Counted from the first letter of the stretch, positions 8,757 through 16,877 are shown. The stretch is 64,000 nucleotides of DNA from Geobacter sp. UBA2189 (GCA_002328035.1 DCVL01000033.1:39336-103335), one strand, 5' to 3'. Made by a program: numbers and translations. The notes: generated by a model from the sequence alone, not told the origin.

Positions 8757-9042
8757 GATCCGGCCCGCCTTTGATGAGGCGGTTATGGCTGCTGAGTTGC
8801 CTGTCCGTAAGGCTGCGGCTAAGGCGTTACAACTTCTGCAATCTCTGGATCTGCCTCAACTGCGGAGCCATCCAGGCCTGAATTTTGAGAAATTGCACGG
8901 CATGGTAGAGCCGGTAACAGAACAGCAACTTTACTCTATCCGTATTACCGGCAGTGCCAGGGCGATAACCTGCCTGCTTACAAGCTCAACCATAGTCCTT
9001 GTAAGCCTGCATACGCAACATGACAAAGCATACAGAAGGTGA
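8746..9042 (+). CDS. RelE/ParE-fold toxin of the AbrB-linked pair
   Basis: A 98-aa protein. ATG 8746 gives MKIEIRPAFDEAVMAAELPV; an in-frame upstream ATG at 8728 would extend the overlap with the antitoxin. AAAAGGTGGG just upstream supports 8746. The pattern of an N-terminal helical hairpin, then FEKLHGMVEPVTEQQLYSIR and IRITGSARAI followed by a strand ending TIVLVSLHTQHDKAYRR, fits the RelE/ParE/HigB superfamily, with HDKAYRR at the usual position of C-terminal catalytic residues. It probably acts as an mRNA-cutting or gyrase-directed toxin; which one cannot be told from the sequence. Confidence 0.7.
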   Translation: MKIEIRPAFDEAVMAAELPVRKAAAKALQLLQSLDLPQLRSHPGLNFEKLHGMVEPVTEQQLYSIRITGSARAITCLLTSSTIVLVSLHTQHDKAYRR

Positions 9043-9342
9043 TGGTTACAGGCGGTTGCTGATTCCAAACCGGTCTACCCTGTGCAGAATCGTAAGCAGA
9101 GACTGCGGCAGCAGTTACCCCCCTCCGCCTTGGCTGCTGTACTATGTCATCGTTTGGAAACAAAAGCCGTGGCCGGGAAACTGTAACCCCGTCACGGTTT
9201 TTGATTTTGGAATCTACTGCAGGCAGGGGTAGTAAATAGGGGGATGTCCCTTATTTTTCCACATTCAATCCGTACCATACTTACCCCTTCACCTACCTGC
9301 AAACTCTGCTCACAACTGAAAATTGAAAGGCAAAACGGCTCT
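9043..9342 (+). other. intergenic region between a toxin gene and hsdR
   Basis: 300 bases between the plus-strand toxin gene and the 3' end of hsdR on the minus strand. Apart from one weak hairpin (9163-9203) I see no gene, repeat or RNA here. The genes converge, so no promoter is needed. Confidence 0.5.
9163..9203 (+). terminator. weak candidate terminator
   Basis: AGCCGTG and CACGGTT can pair across a loop of about 20 bases, and the right arm runs into a T-rich stretch (GGTTTTTG). It would end the upstream toxin-antitoxin transcript. The long loop and short arms make this weak. Confidence 0.3.
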
Positions 9343-11739
9343 TTATCCTCTCCCCAAACTTTGCGGGGAGTAAAGATATTTCTGGAACCCCTCGAACACC
9401 ACGCCAATATCTTTACCCAGATCAGCCACGGCATCTGCTATGGAGTTGTGATATTTCAGCTTCAGTAGCGGAGTCAGTTTCGCTTGATCCAATTCCTCTA
9501 CCCCTACCGCCACGTAATGCGCCAGTACGAAGTCAAGGAAGGTCTGTTGCTTGGTATTGAAGTGCTGTGTGATGATGGTTCTGGCCTTCCCCGCCCGTTC
9601 TTCTCTGGTGAGGGGTGGCAGGGCATAGGCAACATGGGCCAGTACGTCGAACAGATCACTTTTCTCCGCGTCGATGATCTTCTGCATTTCTGCAAGCTGG
9701 TCGTAACCCAGCCCCTTTTCTGCCAGCCCTTCCAGAAGTTTCGCCCGTGTTGACGGCAGGCTCCAGATGGTACGCAGTTCTTCTTCATCCTTGAAAAACT
9801 CTGGCAGTTTGCCGAACAGCATCTCCATGAACTGCTGCGCCGACATAGGGGTGCCGTCTGGGTGCCAGAAGGTTGTCATGGTCATGTGCTGTATGGTGCG
9901 CTCCTTGCCATCAGCCAGCTTGATCTTTGCCTTCTTCTTGCAGACGCAGGGACTCTGGCCGCATTTGAAGCAGGGCGGTGGCGGCTCTTTAATGCAGACG
10001 CAGGGACGTTCTCCGCAAACAGGGCATGGTTGCGGAGGTTCTTTTACGCATACGCAAGGGTGATAGTTGCATTTCGGGCAAACTTCCGGTTCCAGCGGTT
10101 CACCATCCCATTCAGGATCACTGAAATGGTGGTGCGCCTTCACGAAGTCATAAATGGTGAAGTAGTCCTTGCCGTCATAGAGTCTGGTGCCACGCCCGAT
10201 GATCTGCTTGAACTCGATCATAGAGTTTATGGAGCGCATCAGTACAATGTTGCGGATATTACGGGCATCAACGCCGGTGGAAAGTTTCTGTGAGGTGGTC
10301 AGGATGGTGGGGATGGTCTTTTCATTGTCCTGAAAGTCCCGCAGGTGTTGTTCGCCAAGGTTACCGTCATTAGCAGTCACCCTCTGGCAATAGTTTGGTT
10401 CGGTACTGGTCTTGATCTGGTTGATAAGGTCACGTACCGCAAGGGCATGATCCTGTGTGGCACAGAACACGAGCGTTTTTTCCCGCTGGTCGATCATGGA
10501 CATGAAGAGTTCAACACGCTTCTTCTCCCGCTCCTTGATCTCGATGATCTTGTTAAAGTCGGGTTCCTCGTACCGCTTGCCGAATTCTACTTCACCCTCC
10601 ATGACCCTATCATCAGAGGTGTAGACATACTCATCCAGCGTGGTGGAAATCTGCTTCACTCGGAACGGCGTAAGATACCCGTCATTGATACCATCCTTCA
10701 GAGAGTAGATGTAGACCGGCTCCCCGAAATAGGCGTAGGTATCAACATTATCTGTGCGTTTGGGGGTGGCAGTCAGGCCAAGCTGCACGGCAGGGGCGAA
10801 GTAGTCCATGATGCCGCGCCAGTTGCTTTCATCGTTAGCACCGCCACGGTGACATTCATCAATAATGATGCAGTCGAAGAAGTCAGGCGGGTATTCACCG
10901 AAATAGGGGGTGTCACCGGCTCCGCTCATGAAGGTCTGGAAGATGGTGAAGAACAGGCTGCCGTTCTTCGGCACCTTGCCCTTCTTCTTGATTTCATCTG
11001 GTGCAATGCGTACCAGTGCATCTTCGGGGAAGGCGGAGAAGGCGTTGTATGCCTGATCTGCCAGTATGTTGCGGTCGGCAAGGAACAGGATGCGGGGGCG
11101 GCGGGTTGGTTCGCTCTCCTTCTTCCAGTCGGTCAGATTCCAGCGACTATGAAACAGTTTCCAAGCTATCTGGAAGGCGATGAAGGTCTTGCCGGTTCCG
11201 GTTGCCAGTGTCAGAAGGATACGCTGCTGATGGTCGGTAATTGCCTCCAACACACGTTCAATAGCTATGTCCTGATAGTAACGCCCTTGGAAGTAACCGC
11301 CCCGATCTTCAAACGGTACAGCGGCGAAGCGGTCACGCCACGTGTTCTGGGTGGCAAAGGTGAGGTTCCAGAGTTCATCCGGTGTGGGGTAAAGCGGCAA
11401 CTCCCCTTCAACGCCGGTTTCCATATCAATGCCGTAGATACCCTGCCCATTGGTGGAGTAGGTGAAACGGATGGCCAGCTTACCGGCGTAGTCCTTGGCC
11501 TGTGCTACTCCCTCGGTCAAAGGCTTGTCATATGCCTTCGCTTCCACTACTGCCAGCTTGGTGTTGCGGTATTCCAGAATATAGTCAGCGGTCAGAGCCT
11601 TGCCCCGCTTGCCGTGGCCTTCAATACGGCCAAGGGTAATAGGGTACTCCCGCCGAATACGACTACCTTCAACCACACCCCAGCCAGCGGCTTTCAGGGC
11701 GGGGTCAATATGTTCGGCTCTGGTTTCGGCTTCGTTCAT
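9343..11739 (-). CDS. hsdR: type I restriction enzyme, R (endonuclease/translocase) subunit
   Basis: A 798-aa protein. N-terminal nuclease domain (about 1-140) with ADYILEYRNTKLAVVEAKAY, the PD-(D/E)xK pattern; then a superfamily 2 helicase core with Walker A TLATGTGKTFIAF, box II IIDECHRGG, motif III LGLTATPKRTDN and motif VI QIIGRGTRLYDGKDYFTIYD. A cysteine-rich insert (about 553-602) carries three C-x2-C-x4-C-x-C units, and an EcoEI-type C-terminal domain follows. It provides ATP-driven translocation and cleavage in the HsdRMS complex. It is last in a minus-strand operon after hsdM, hepT-like, mntA-like, hsdS and rhuM, 202 bases after rhuM, so it may have its own promoter. It appears intact. 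Confidence 0.95.
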   Translation of the reverse strand: MNEAETRAEHIDPALKAAGWGVVEGSRIRREYPITLGRIEGHGKRGKALTADYILEYRNTKLAVVEAKAYDKPLTEGVAQAKDYAGKLAIRFTYSTNGQGIYGIDMETGVEGELPLYPTPDELWNLTFATQNTWRDRFAAVPFEDRGGYFQGRYYQDIAIERVLEAITDHQQRILLTLATGTGKTFIAFQIAWKLFHSRWNLTDWKKESEPTRRPRILFLADRNILADQAYNAFSAFPEDALVRIAPDEIKKKGKVPKNGSLFFTIFQTFMSGAGDTPYFGEYPPDFFDCIIIDECHRGGANDESNWRGIMDYFAPAVQLGLTATPKRTDNVDTYAYFGEPVYIYSLKDGINDGYLTPFRVKQISTTLDEYVYTSDDRVMEGEVEFGKRYEEPDFNKIIEIKEREKKRVELFMSMIDQREKTLVFCATQDHALAVRDLINQIKTSTEPNYCQRVTANDGNLGEQHLRDFQDNEKTIPTILTTSQKLSTGVDARNIRNIVLMRSINSMIEFKQIIGRGTRLYDGKDYFTIYDFVKAHHHFSDPEWDGEPLEPEVCPKCNYHPCVCVKEPPQPCPVCGERPCVCIKEPPPPCFKCGQSPCVCKKKAKIKLADGKERTIQHMTMTTFWHPDGTPMSAQQFMEMLFGKLPEFFKDEEELRTIWSLPSTRAKLLEGLAEKGLGYDQLAEMQKIIDAEKSDLFDVLAHVAYALPPLTREERAGKARTIITQHFNTKQQTFLDFVLAHYVAVGVEELDQAKLTPLLKLKYHNSIADAVADLGKDIGVVFEGFQKYLYSPQSLGRG

Positions 11740-11941
11740 GGGTACCCCACGATTTGCGTTAAAACAATATTTATCTTTATTTTTATCCAGTTACAACACA
11801 TATCCCTGCTGATTCGGTTTTGCTTTAAAGCACTTTTGATCTATATGGCGATTTGCGCCTAAATAAAAACAAACAACAAATACTGGCAGTTATGTTTTTG
11901 CACCCTTGTCTGTATGGCTTGCGTCAAAACAAAAGTCAGGG

Positions 11942-12970
11942 TTATTTCTTTGGTATTTTTACTTTTGGCAATTTTGGCAAGATCTGCGTGGCTCGTTCAA
12001 AATCGTCATCAACCGGTCGGGCGTCTGCGGTAGCCAGTGTCTTGAACTTGCTGTACTCCATCTCAGCCTTTGCTTGCGCCATTTCGTGAGAGATTCGCCC
12101 GGCATGGGTCAGTATATCGCGGTCGTTTAGGGTCAGAAAACCATCCAGCTTCTTCACCCAGTCTGCCATATACATAGGAACTCGACGCATGGCCTGTCCT
12201 TCAGCAAACACAAGGTATTGTTCCACAAGATTGTTGAGCGCCGCCAGCTCCTGCTCGGAAAGGTAGTTCTTGGCAATCGTCACGTCCTGCTTGCGAACCA
12301 CTGTGCCGCGCCAGTTGGTCAGCCCCAGATTTGGTTTGGTGGCATCCACCCGGTTATGAACAATTTCTGCGGCGGTCTGTCCAGTAATAGCCCAATGCAC
12401 CTTGTTTTGCACCGTCTTGAAGAAGGTGATGCTGATATCCTGAGTGGGGTCATAGTCAATGCTGGTGGCGTAGATGTCGGTGATTTTTTGATAGAACCGC
12501 CGCTCAGAGGTACGGATATCCTGAATCCGGCGCGTTAACTCTTCAAAATAGTCAAAGGGCTGGTCTGGATTTTTCAGGCGCTCATCATCAAGGACGAAAC
12601 CTTTAACGATGTATTCACGCAACTGTTGAGTAGCCCAGATGCGGAACTGTGTGCCACGGAGCGATTTCACCCGATAGCCCACGGAGATAATAACATCGAG
12701 GTTGTAATATTTGGTTGCGTAGTTTTTGCCGTCGGCGGCAGTTGTCAAGGATTCCTTGACAACTGAATCCTCCCTTAATTCTCCTTCGGAAAAAGTGTTT
12801 CGGATATGCAGGCTGATGTTCTGCTTGGTTGTTTGAAACAGCTCCGCCATTTGCTGCTGGGTAAGCCAGACCGTTTCCCCCTCAAAGCGCACATCGATTT
12901 TCAGCTTGCCGTCTTCGGTCTGGTATACCAAAAACTGGCTACTGGTTTTTATCTGTGCCTTATCGGTCAT
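11942..12970 (-). CDS. rhuM: RhuM family protein
   Basis: A 342-aa protein with the signature of RhuM ('virulence RhuM') proteins: VRFEGETVWLTQQQMAELFQ, TTKQNISLHIRNTF, YNLDVIISVGYRVKSLRGTQ, FRIWATQQLREYIVKGFVLD, then a C-terminal part with DITIAKNYLSEQELAALNNL-type helices. The N-terminal part is predicted DNA-binding. RhuM genes occur repeatedly inside type I restriction operons; their role is unresolved. The start ATG overlaps the hsdS stop by 4 bases, so it is coupled to hsdS. Confidence 0.9.
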   Translation of the reverse strand: MTDKAQIKTSSQFLVYQTEDGKLKIDVRFEGETVWLTQQQMAELFQTTKQNISLHIRNTFSEGELREDSVVKESLTTAADGKNYATKYYNLDVIISVGYRVKSLRGTQFRIWATQQLREYIVKGFVLDDERLKNPDQPFDYFEELTRRIQDIRTSERRFYQKITDIYATSIDYDPTQDISITFFKTVQNKVHWAITGQTAAEIVHNRVDATKPNLGLTNWRGTVVRKQDVTIAKNYLSEQELAALNNLVEQYLVFAEGQAMRRVPMYMADWVKKLDGFLTLNDRDILTHAGRISHEMAQAKAEMEYSKFKTLATADARPVDDDFERATQILPKLPKVKIPKK

Positions 12971-14154
12971 AATTCCCCCCTGAAAGCCTGATCCAGCAGG
13001 GATTTTTTCAGCGCATCCAGTGCGGCCAGTTTCTGCTGGTAGATGGATTCGAGGCGCTGGATTTCTTCCCGTAAGCAGTCAAGCTTTGTAGCTATGGCCT
13101 GCTGGTCTTGCAACGGCGGAAAAGGGAAACGCTGATTTTCAAACGTGCCAAGGTTGATATTGTCTTGTGCGCTTCCTTTTCCCTGTGCCTGTAATTCAGA
13201 CTTGAAACTTTGGAGCAGGTATTCCAGAAACTTGTTACTGGTAATATCATCGTTGGCTACTACACCAATAACGCTATCAGGGAAGCACGCATCAAAACCA
13301 AGAATTCCTGTCTCTGCGATATTTGCGGCAATGGTGATACACAGAGTACCCTTTGGCCATAGCTTGCTTTGAGCAAGTCCAGCTTCACTATACGTCTGAC
13401 TGTATTCTGTTATTAGATGTTCAGAATTGCGTACATCCCCTGTTTGAATGAAGGGGTATTTACCTCCGAAAAGTTGGGGGGCATTTCTTGGCCGGTGTTT
13501 TGACTTGCCACGTCCAAAATCTTTCGACACTTCAGCTAAAGTTCTCTCCACCCACCCCTCACCCCGCCGAGTAAAGACCTCATGCAGGTGGCTCTCAAAC
13601 AGCGCACGGGCACTTTGCAGATTCTTCTCGGCGTTGGCCTTGGCGGTGGCGATACCTTCAAATGCTTCATCAAGGATACCGACGATGCGTTGCTGTTCGG
13701 GGAGAGGAGGGAAAGATATGATTTGTGCTCTTACTTCAGCATCAGTAACGGCTGGATAGCTTGCCCCCTTTTGCAACGCCTCCATTTGATTCATAAACGC
13801 TTCTGTGAACAAGAAGTAAAAGAGAAAACGGTGGTCAAGCTCCATTTTGGGCTTCATTACAAAATACCCTGTACTACATACCTGTCCATCTAGTTTTTCA
13901 GTAACTATTGCAATACGCTGAAGCGTGGGTCTGATAGTGGCGAAGAGCACATCATTTGTATTAACAAGTCGCCTTGCCCTGCTGGGCGTATCCTTACCCA
14001 ACAACTTCTGTGTCTCTTCAATTTCAAAGGTTTTGTTAGATACACTCGAAACGTCAATGTAGCAGAACTCTTCATCGGGAGATTGCAGTGGATTGACAGT
14101 TTCCATCTTCTGCAACAACTCCCCAAGCGGCTTTGAATCCCACCCCGCCTTCAT
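12967..14154 (-). CDS. hsdS: type I restriction-modification specificity subunit
   Basis: A 395-aa protein with the two-TRD architecture: TRD1 (about 1-150; WDSKPLGELLQKMETVNPLQ), a first conserved helix (PPLPEQQRIVGILDEAFEGI), TRD2 (about 205-345; GWVERTLAEVSKDFGRGKSK) and a second helix (FPPLQDQQAIATKLDCLREE) ending LKKSLLDQAFRGEL. HsdS sets the two-part DNA target for both methylation and cleavage. The two TRDs are unlike each other, so a bipartite asymmetric site is expected. The start overlaps the mntA-like stop by 4 bases and the stop overlaps rhuM. Confidence 0.95.
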   Translation of the reverse strand: MKAGWDSKPLGELLQKMETVNPLQSPDEEFCYIDVSSVSNKTFEIEETQKLLGKDTPSRARRLVNTNDVLFATIRPTLQRIAIVTEKLDGQVCSTGYFVMKPKMELDHRFLFYFLFTEAFMNQMEALQKGASYPAVTDAEVRAQIISFPPLPEQQRIVGILDEAFEGIATAKANAEKNLQSARALFESHLHEVFTRRGEGWVERTLAEVSKDFGRGKSKHRPRNAPQLFGGKYPFIQTGDVRNSEHLITEYSQTYSEAGLAQSKLWPKGTLCITIAANIAETGILGFDACFPDSVIGVVANDDITSNKFLEYLLQSFKSELQAQGKGSAQDNINLGTFENQRFPFPPLQDQQAIATKLDCLREEIQRLESIYQQKLAALDALKKSLLDQAFRGEL

Positions 14155-14495
14155 CCCTCCACCACGCTTTTCTCCGCGCCCTCCGCGTCTCCGCGTGAGT
14201 CCGCCTTTCGCTCATAAAAAACCATCCCGACCCTATCTATGTGCCCTTTCAGTCCCTCATGCCGCAACGTCTCATAATGTGTCACATCAAACAGATAGGG
14301 AGTGGGCAGGCTATCAAGGGCTTCAAACAGTTCGGCGGCGCAATCAACCGGGCTGCTAAAGGCCAGATCAATATCGGAGCCACGCTGATAATCCCCCTTG
14401 GCCCGCGAACCATAGACCTTTACCCAGGCAATTTGGGGAAACTGCCGGACGCATTCAGTAATAAGTTCCAGTGTATGCTTGTTCAGACCAAACAT
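14151..14495 (-). CDS. MntA-like nucleotidyltransferase (HepT partner)
   Basis: A 114-aa protein of the minimal nucleotidyltransferase family. It carries the intact active-site pattern G-S-x10-D-x-D in VYGSRAKGDYQRGSDIDLAF and the family sequence YLFDVTHYETLRHEGLKGHI. Such proteins (MntA, HI0073) pair with HepT/HI0074 and can add AMP to a HepT tyrosine. It overlaps the hepT-like gene by one base and hsdS by four, so all three are coupled. The last 16 or so residues (ADSRGDAEGAEKSVVEG) are encoded by a GC-rich repeat (14172-14198) and look added to the normal C-terminus. Antitoxin role is inferred. Confidence 0.85.
   Translation of the reverse strand: MFGLNKHTLELITECVRQFPQIAWVKVYGSRAKGDYQRGSDIDLAFSSPVDCAAELFEALDSLPTPYLFDVTHYETLRHEGLKGHIDRVGMVFYERKADSRGDAEGAEKSVVEG
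14172..14198. repeat. 27-bp GC-rich dispersed repeat, copy A
   Basis: CTCCGCGCcCTCCGCGTCTC plus CGCGTGA, 26 of 27 bases identical to the copy at 14954-14980. It lies inside the 3' end of the mntA-like gene and is read in frame as SRGDAEGAE. The same kind of tandem CCGCG/CTCCGCG unit is familiar from dispersed repeats in many proteobacterial genomes (established only as a general pattern). Confidence 0.75.
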
Positions 14496-14902
14496 CAGGC
14501 TGACTTTTCCCGCAGGAATTGATGGAGCTGTTCAAGAGCCGGCAGATAGTGCTGACAAATCTGGTTTACCGTTTCATGGGCTCGGGCCTCATCGTACACA
14601 TGCGCCATGACATTGCGATTTTCCAGCATGTCAATCCACAACTGCCCGTCAACAATAATGTCGTTGGCAAAGGCTTGTTTGATGACTTCTCGTGGCAGCT
14701 TGACATCAATGCCGTTGTAGCGGAGGTAGTCCATCATAGTTTTCCAGGCCAGCTCAAAGGTCATCTCAAATGCTTTGACCAGCGCCATCTGAATCAGTTC
14801 GTTGTCCGACAGTTCAGAATGAGCTGTAACCGCCTTATTCAACTGGCTATATGAGCGACAATAATTGTCGAAGCGTTGTTTCCAGCGAATATCTTCGGAC
14901 AT
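14495..14902 (-). CDS. HepT/HI0074-like nucleotidyltransferase partner
   Basis: A 135-aa all-helical protein of the HI0074/HepT family: RWKQRFDNYCRSYSQLNKAV, FEMTFELAWKTMMDYLRYNG and MLENRNVMAHVYDE. The last contains R-x4-H-x-Y (RNVMAHVY), the motif of HepT ribonuclease toxins, whose tyrosine is the site modified by MntA. The pair therefore looks like a type VII MntA/HepT toxin-antitoxin system, although HI0074-type proteins have also been described simply as substrate-binding partners. It begins 3 bases after the hsdM stop and overlaps the mntA-like gene by one base. Confidence 0.85.
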   Translation of the reverse strand: MSEDIRWKQRFDNYCRSYSQLNKAVTAHSELSDNELIQMALVKAFEMTFELAWKTMMDYLRYNGIDVKLPREVIKQAFANDIIVDGQLWIDMLENRNVMAHVYDEARAHETVNQICQHYLPALEQLHQFLREKSA

Positions 14903-14905
14903 TGG

Positions 14906-16378
14906 TTATGCTCCTTTCCCGTTTGAAAGCAGTTCCCTGATTCTCGCAAGAATCTCCGCGCTCTCCGCGTCTCCGCGTGAAATTTCTTCCATGATTTCCT
15001 GTGGGCTCCGATGTACAACCACCTCGCCACCATCAGGATTCTTTACCGACAGGTCATAGGTAGCGGTATCAATACCGTTGATATCAACGCTCCAGCTTTT
15101 GGGGGAATCTGCCTTGGTCTGTTGCAGTGCAATAAACTCGGCCATGTCAGCATCGTTCAGCGGGTTGGTCTTACCCATGTTGCGGCCAGGATCAAGTGAG
15201 TAGTACCACACTTTACGGGTGGGTGCTCCCTTCTCGAAGAACAGCACCACCGTCTTGACTCCTGCGCCTTGGAACGTACCCCCAGGACAATCAAGTACCG
15301 TATGCAGGTTACAGCTTTCAAGCAGCAGTTTCCGCAGACTCATTGAGGCGTTATCTGTATTGGAGAGAAAGGTATTCTTGATAACCACGCCAGCACGACC
15401 ACCGGCACGGAGCATCTTGATGAAATGTTGGAGGAAGAGGAAAGCAGTTTCGCCGGTACGGATAGGGAAGTTCTGCTGTACCTCCTTACGCTCCTTACCG
15501 CCAAACGGGGGATTAGCCAGTATGATGTCAAAGCGGTCTTTCTCCTGAACGTCTGCAAGGTTTTCAGCAAGGGTATTGGTATGGATGATGTTGGGTGCTT
15601 CTATGCCGTGCAGGATCATGTTCATAATGGCGATTACATACGCCAGTGACTTCTTCTCCTTGCCGTAGAAGGTACGCTCCATCAGAATCTTCATGTCGTC
15701 AGTGGTAAGGTTGGGTTGTGCTTTCAGGTAGTCAAACGCCTCGCACAAGAAGCCAGCGGAACCAACAGCACCGTCATAGATACGTTTGCCGATCTCCGGT
15801 TTCACCACCTGCACAATGGCACGGATCAACGGACGGGGGGTGTAGTACTCGCCACCATTCCGACCGGCATTACCCATGTTCTTAATCTTGGCTTCGTAGA
15901 GGTAGGAGAGTTCGTGCTTCTCGGCCTGAGAACGGAAACGGAGTTCATCCACATGGTCAATGATCTCCCGCAGGTTGTAACCACTGTGGATCTTGTTCTT
16001 GATCTCCCCGAATATCTCACCGATCTTGTATTCGATGGTGTTGGGGCCGCTGGCCTTCTGTTTGAATCCATGCAGGTAGGGAAACAGCTTACGATCAACA
16101 AAGTCCCGCAGGTCGTCACCGGTCAGAGCCTTGTTGTGATCCAGCTTGCCGTCAGCAGTTTTCGGAGCCGCCCAGACATCCCACCGGTACGGTTCATCGA
16201 GGATGAAGGAATAACTCTTCCCCTCAAGCTCCGCCTCCATCGCCTTGTCCTGCTCCAGACCATCAAGGTACTTCAGGAACAGCAGCCATGAGGTCTGCTC
16301 TGCATAATCCAGCTCACTACCGCAACCGGCCTCTTTCCAGAGAACGTCATCTATATTCTTGAAGGCTTGTTCAAACAT
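14906..16378 (-). CDS. hsdM: type I restriction-modification methyltransferase subunit
   Basis: A 490-aa N6-adenine methyltransferase. ATG 16378 (MFEQAFKNIDDVLWKEAGCG) is chosen because AAAGGA lies 6 bases upstream; an earlier in-frame start at 16438 lacks a site. The N-terminal HsdM helical domain is followed by the SAM site (IYDGAVGSAGFLCEAF) and the catalytic NPPF (DIILANPPFGGKE). First gene of the minus-strand restriction operon; the next gene starts 3 bases after its stop. Near the C-terminus a GC-rich repeat is read in frame (EEISRGDAESAEILARIREL), where it coincides with a helix normal for this family. Confidence 0.95.
   Translation of the reverse strand: MFEQAFKNIDDVLWKEAGCGSELDYAEQTSWLLFLKYLDGLEQDKAMEAELEGKSYSFILDEPYRWDVWAAPKTADGKLDHNKALTGDDLRDFVDRKLFPYLHGFKQKASGPNTIEYKIGEIFGEIKNKIHSGYNLREIIDHVDELRFRSQAEKHELSYLYEAKIKNMGNAGRNGGEYYTPRPLIRAIVQVVKPEIGKRIYDGAVGSAGFLCEAFDYLKAQPNLTTDDMKILMERTFYGKEKKSLAYVIAIMNMILHGIEAPNIIHTNTLAENLADVQEKDRFDIILANPPFGGKERKEVQQNFPIRTGETAFLFLQHFIKMLRAGGRAGVVIKNTFLSNTDNASMSLRKLLLESCNLHTVLDCPGGTFQGAGVKTVVLFFEKGAPTRKVWYYSLDPGRNMGKTNPLNDADMAEFIALQQTKADSPKSWSVDINGIDTATYDLSVKNPDGGEVVVHRSPQEIMEEISRGDAESAEILARIRELLSNGKGA
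14954..14980. repeat. 27-bp GC-rich dispersed repeat, copy B
   Basis: CTCCGCGCtCTCCGCGTCTC plus CGCGTGA, one mismatch from copy A at 14172-14198, within the 3' end of hsdM. Both copies have the same orientation and are read in the same frame. Confidence 0.75.
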
Positions 16379-16540
16379 GAGTGTCCTTAAAGGATGGAAT
16401 GAAATAGGAATTTTACGTCCAGTCAGTGGTAATTGCAATCTTTGATGAGACGAAAATGGACAAACAACCAGCGAACAGGAAATAATCTGTCATACAGATA
16501 GGTGATGTTTGAGGACTGAGTATCAAGCATGAACGGCAGG

Positions 16541-16598
16541 TGTTACCCGTGGTATATTTGACCCGTAACATCCCGTGTATTTTTATTGAAAATATACC
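16541..16598. promoter_or_regulatory. candidate operator/promoter region of a toxin-antitoxin locus
   Basis: Two inverted repeats are nested just upstream of the broken toxin gene: TGTTAC (16541) with GTAACA (ending 16570), and GGTATATTT (16551-16559) with AAATATACC (16590-16598). Inverted repeats here are the expected binding sites of an autoregulatory HigA/XRE-type antitoxin such as the one encoded at 16878. No footprint or expression evidence exists; inferred from position and symmetry. Confidence 0.45.
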
Positions 16599-16617
16599 CC
16601 ATTGAGGTACAATACAG

Positions 16618-16874
16618 ATGAAGCAGGACTTGATAACTGTTGTTGAGACCGCCTCTTTCGTAACCGATGCAAAGGCGTGTATGAGTGATTCCGAGAGATT
16701 GGTAGCCGTGGTAAAAGCAGCGGTGTAAGGATCATCTACTATTTTCACAATGAGCGGGTTCCTGTGTTTTTGCTGGCGGTGTTTGCCAAAAACGAGCAAG
16801 CCAAACTGACTCGAACGGAAGTGATCATGCTTGGTAATGCTGCGAAGATGTTAGCCCGTAAGTACGGAGACTGA
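16618..16874 (+). pseudogene. RelE-family toxin, internally deleted and frameshifted
   Basis: From ATG 16618 the frame reads MKQDLITVVETASFVTDAKA, then MSDSERLVAVVKAAV and a stop at 16726-16728. A second frame beginning at about 16719 continues SGVRIIYYFHNERVPVFLLA, VFAKNEQAKLTRTEV, ending MLARKYGD at TGA 16872-16874. Together these are the two ends of a RelE/HigB-type toxin; the central segment, which in relatives runs from the 'SERL' helix through the GxGKRGG region, is missing (roughly 25-30 codons) and the ends are out of frame. The toxin is therefore predicted dead. The intact antitoxin gene begins 3 bases after the remnant's stop. Confidence 0.8.
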
Positions 16875-16877
16875 GAA

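Noticed and set aside
10345..11862. A 505-aa open frame on the plus strand across hsdR.
   Set aside because: It is antisense to a clear hsdR with nuclease and helicase motifs, shows no family pattern and arises from the codon use of hsdR.
11740..11941. Small hairpin TTTGATC...GGCG/CGCC-type element between rhuM and hsdR.
   Set aside because: Stem of only four bases with no T-run; not enough to call a terminator or promoter.
15716..16291. A 191-aa plus-strand frame across hsdM.
   Set aside because: Antisense to hsdM, no recognisable domain, no ribosome site.
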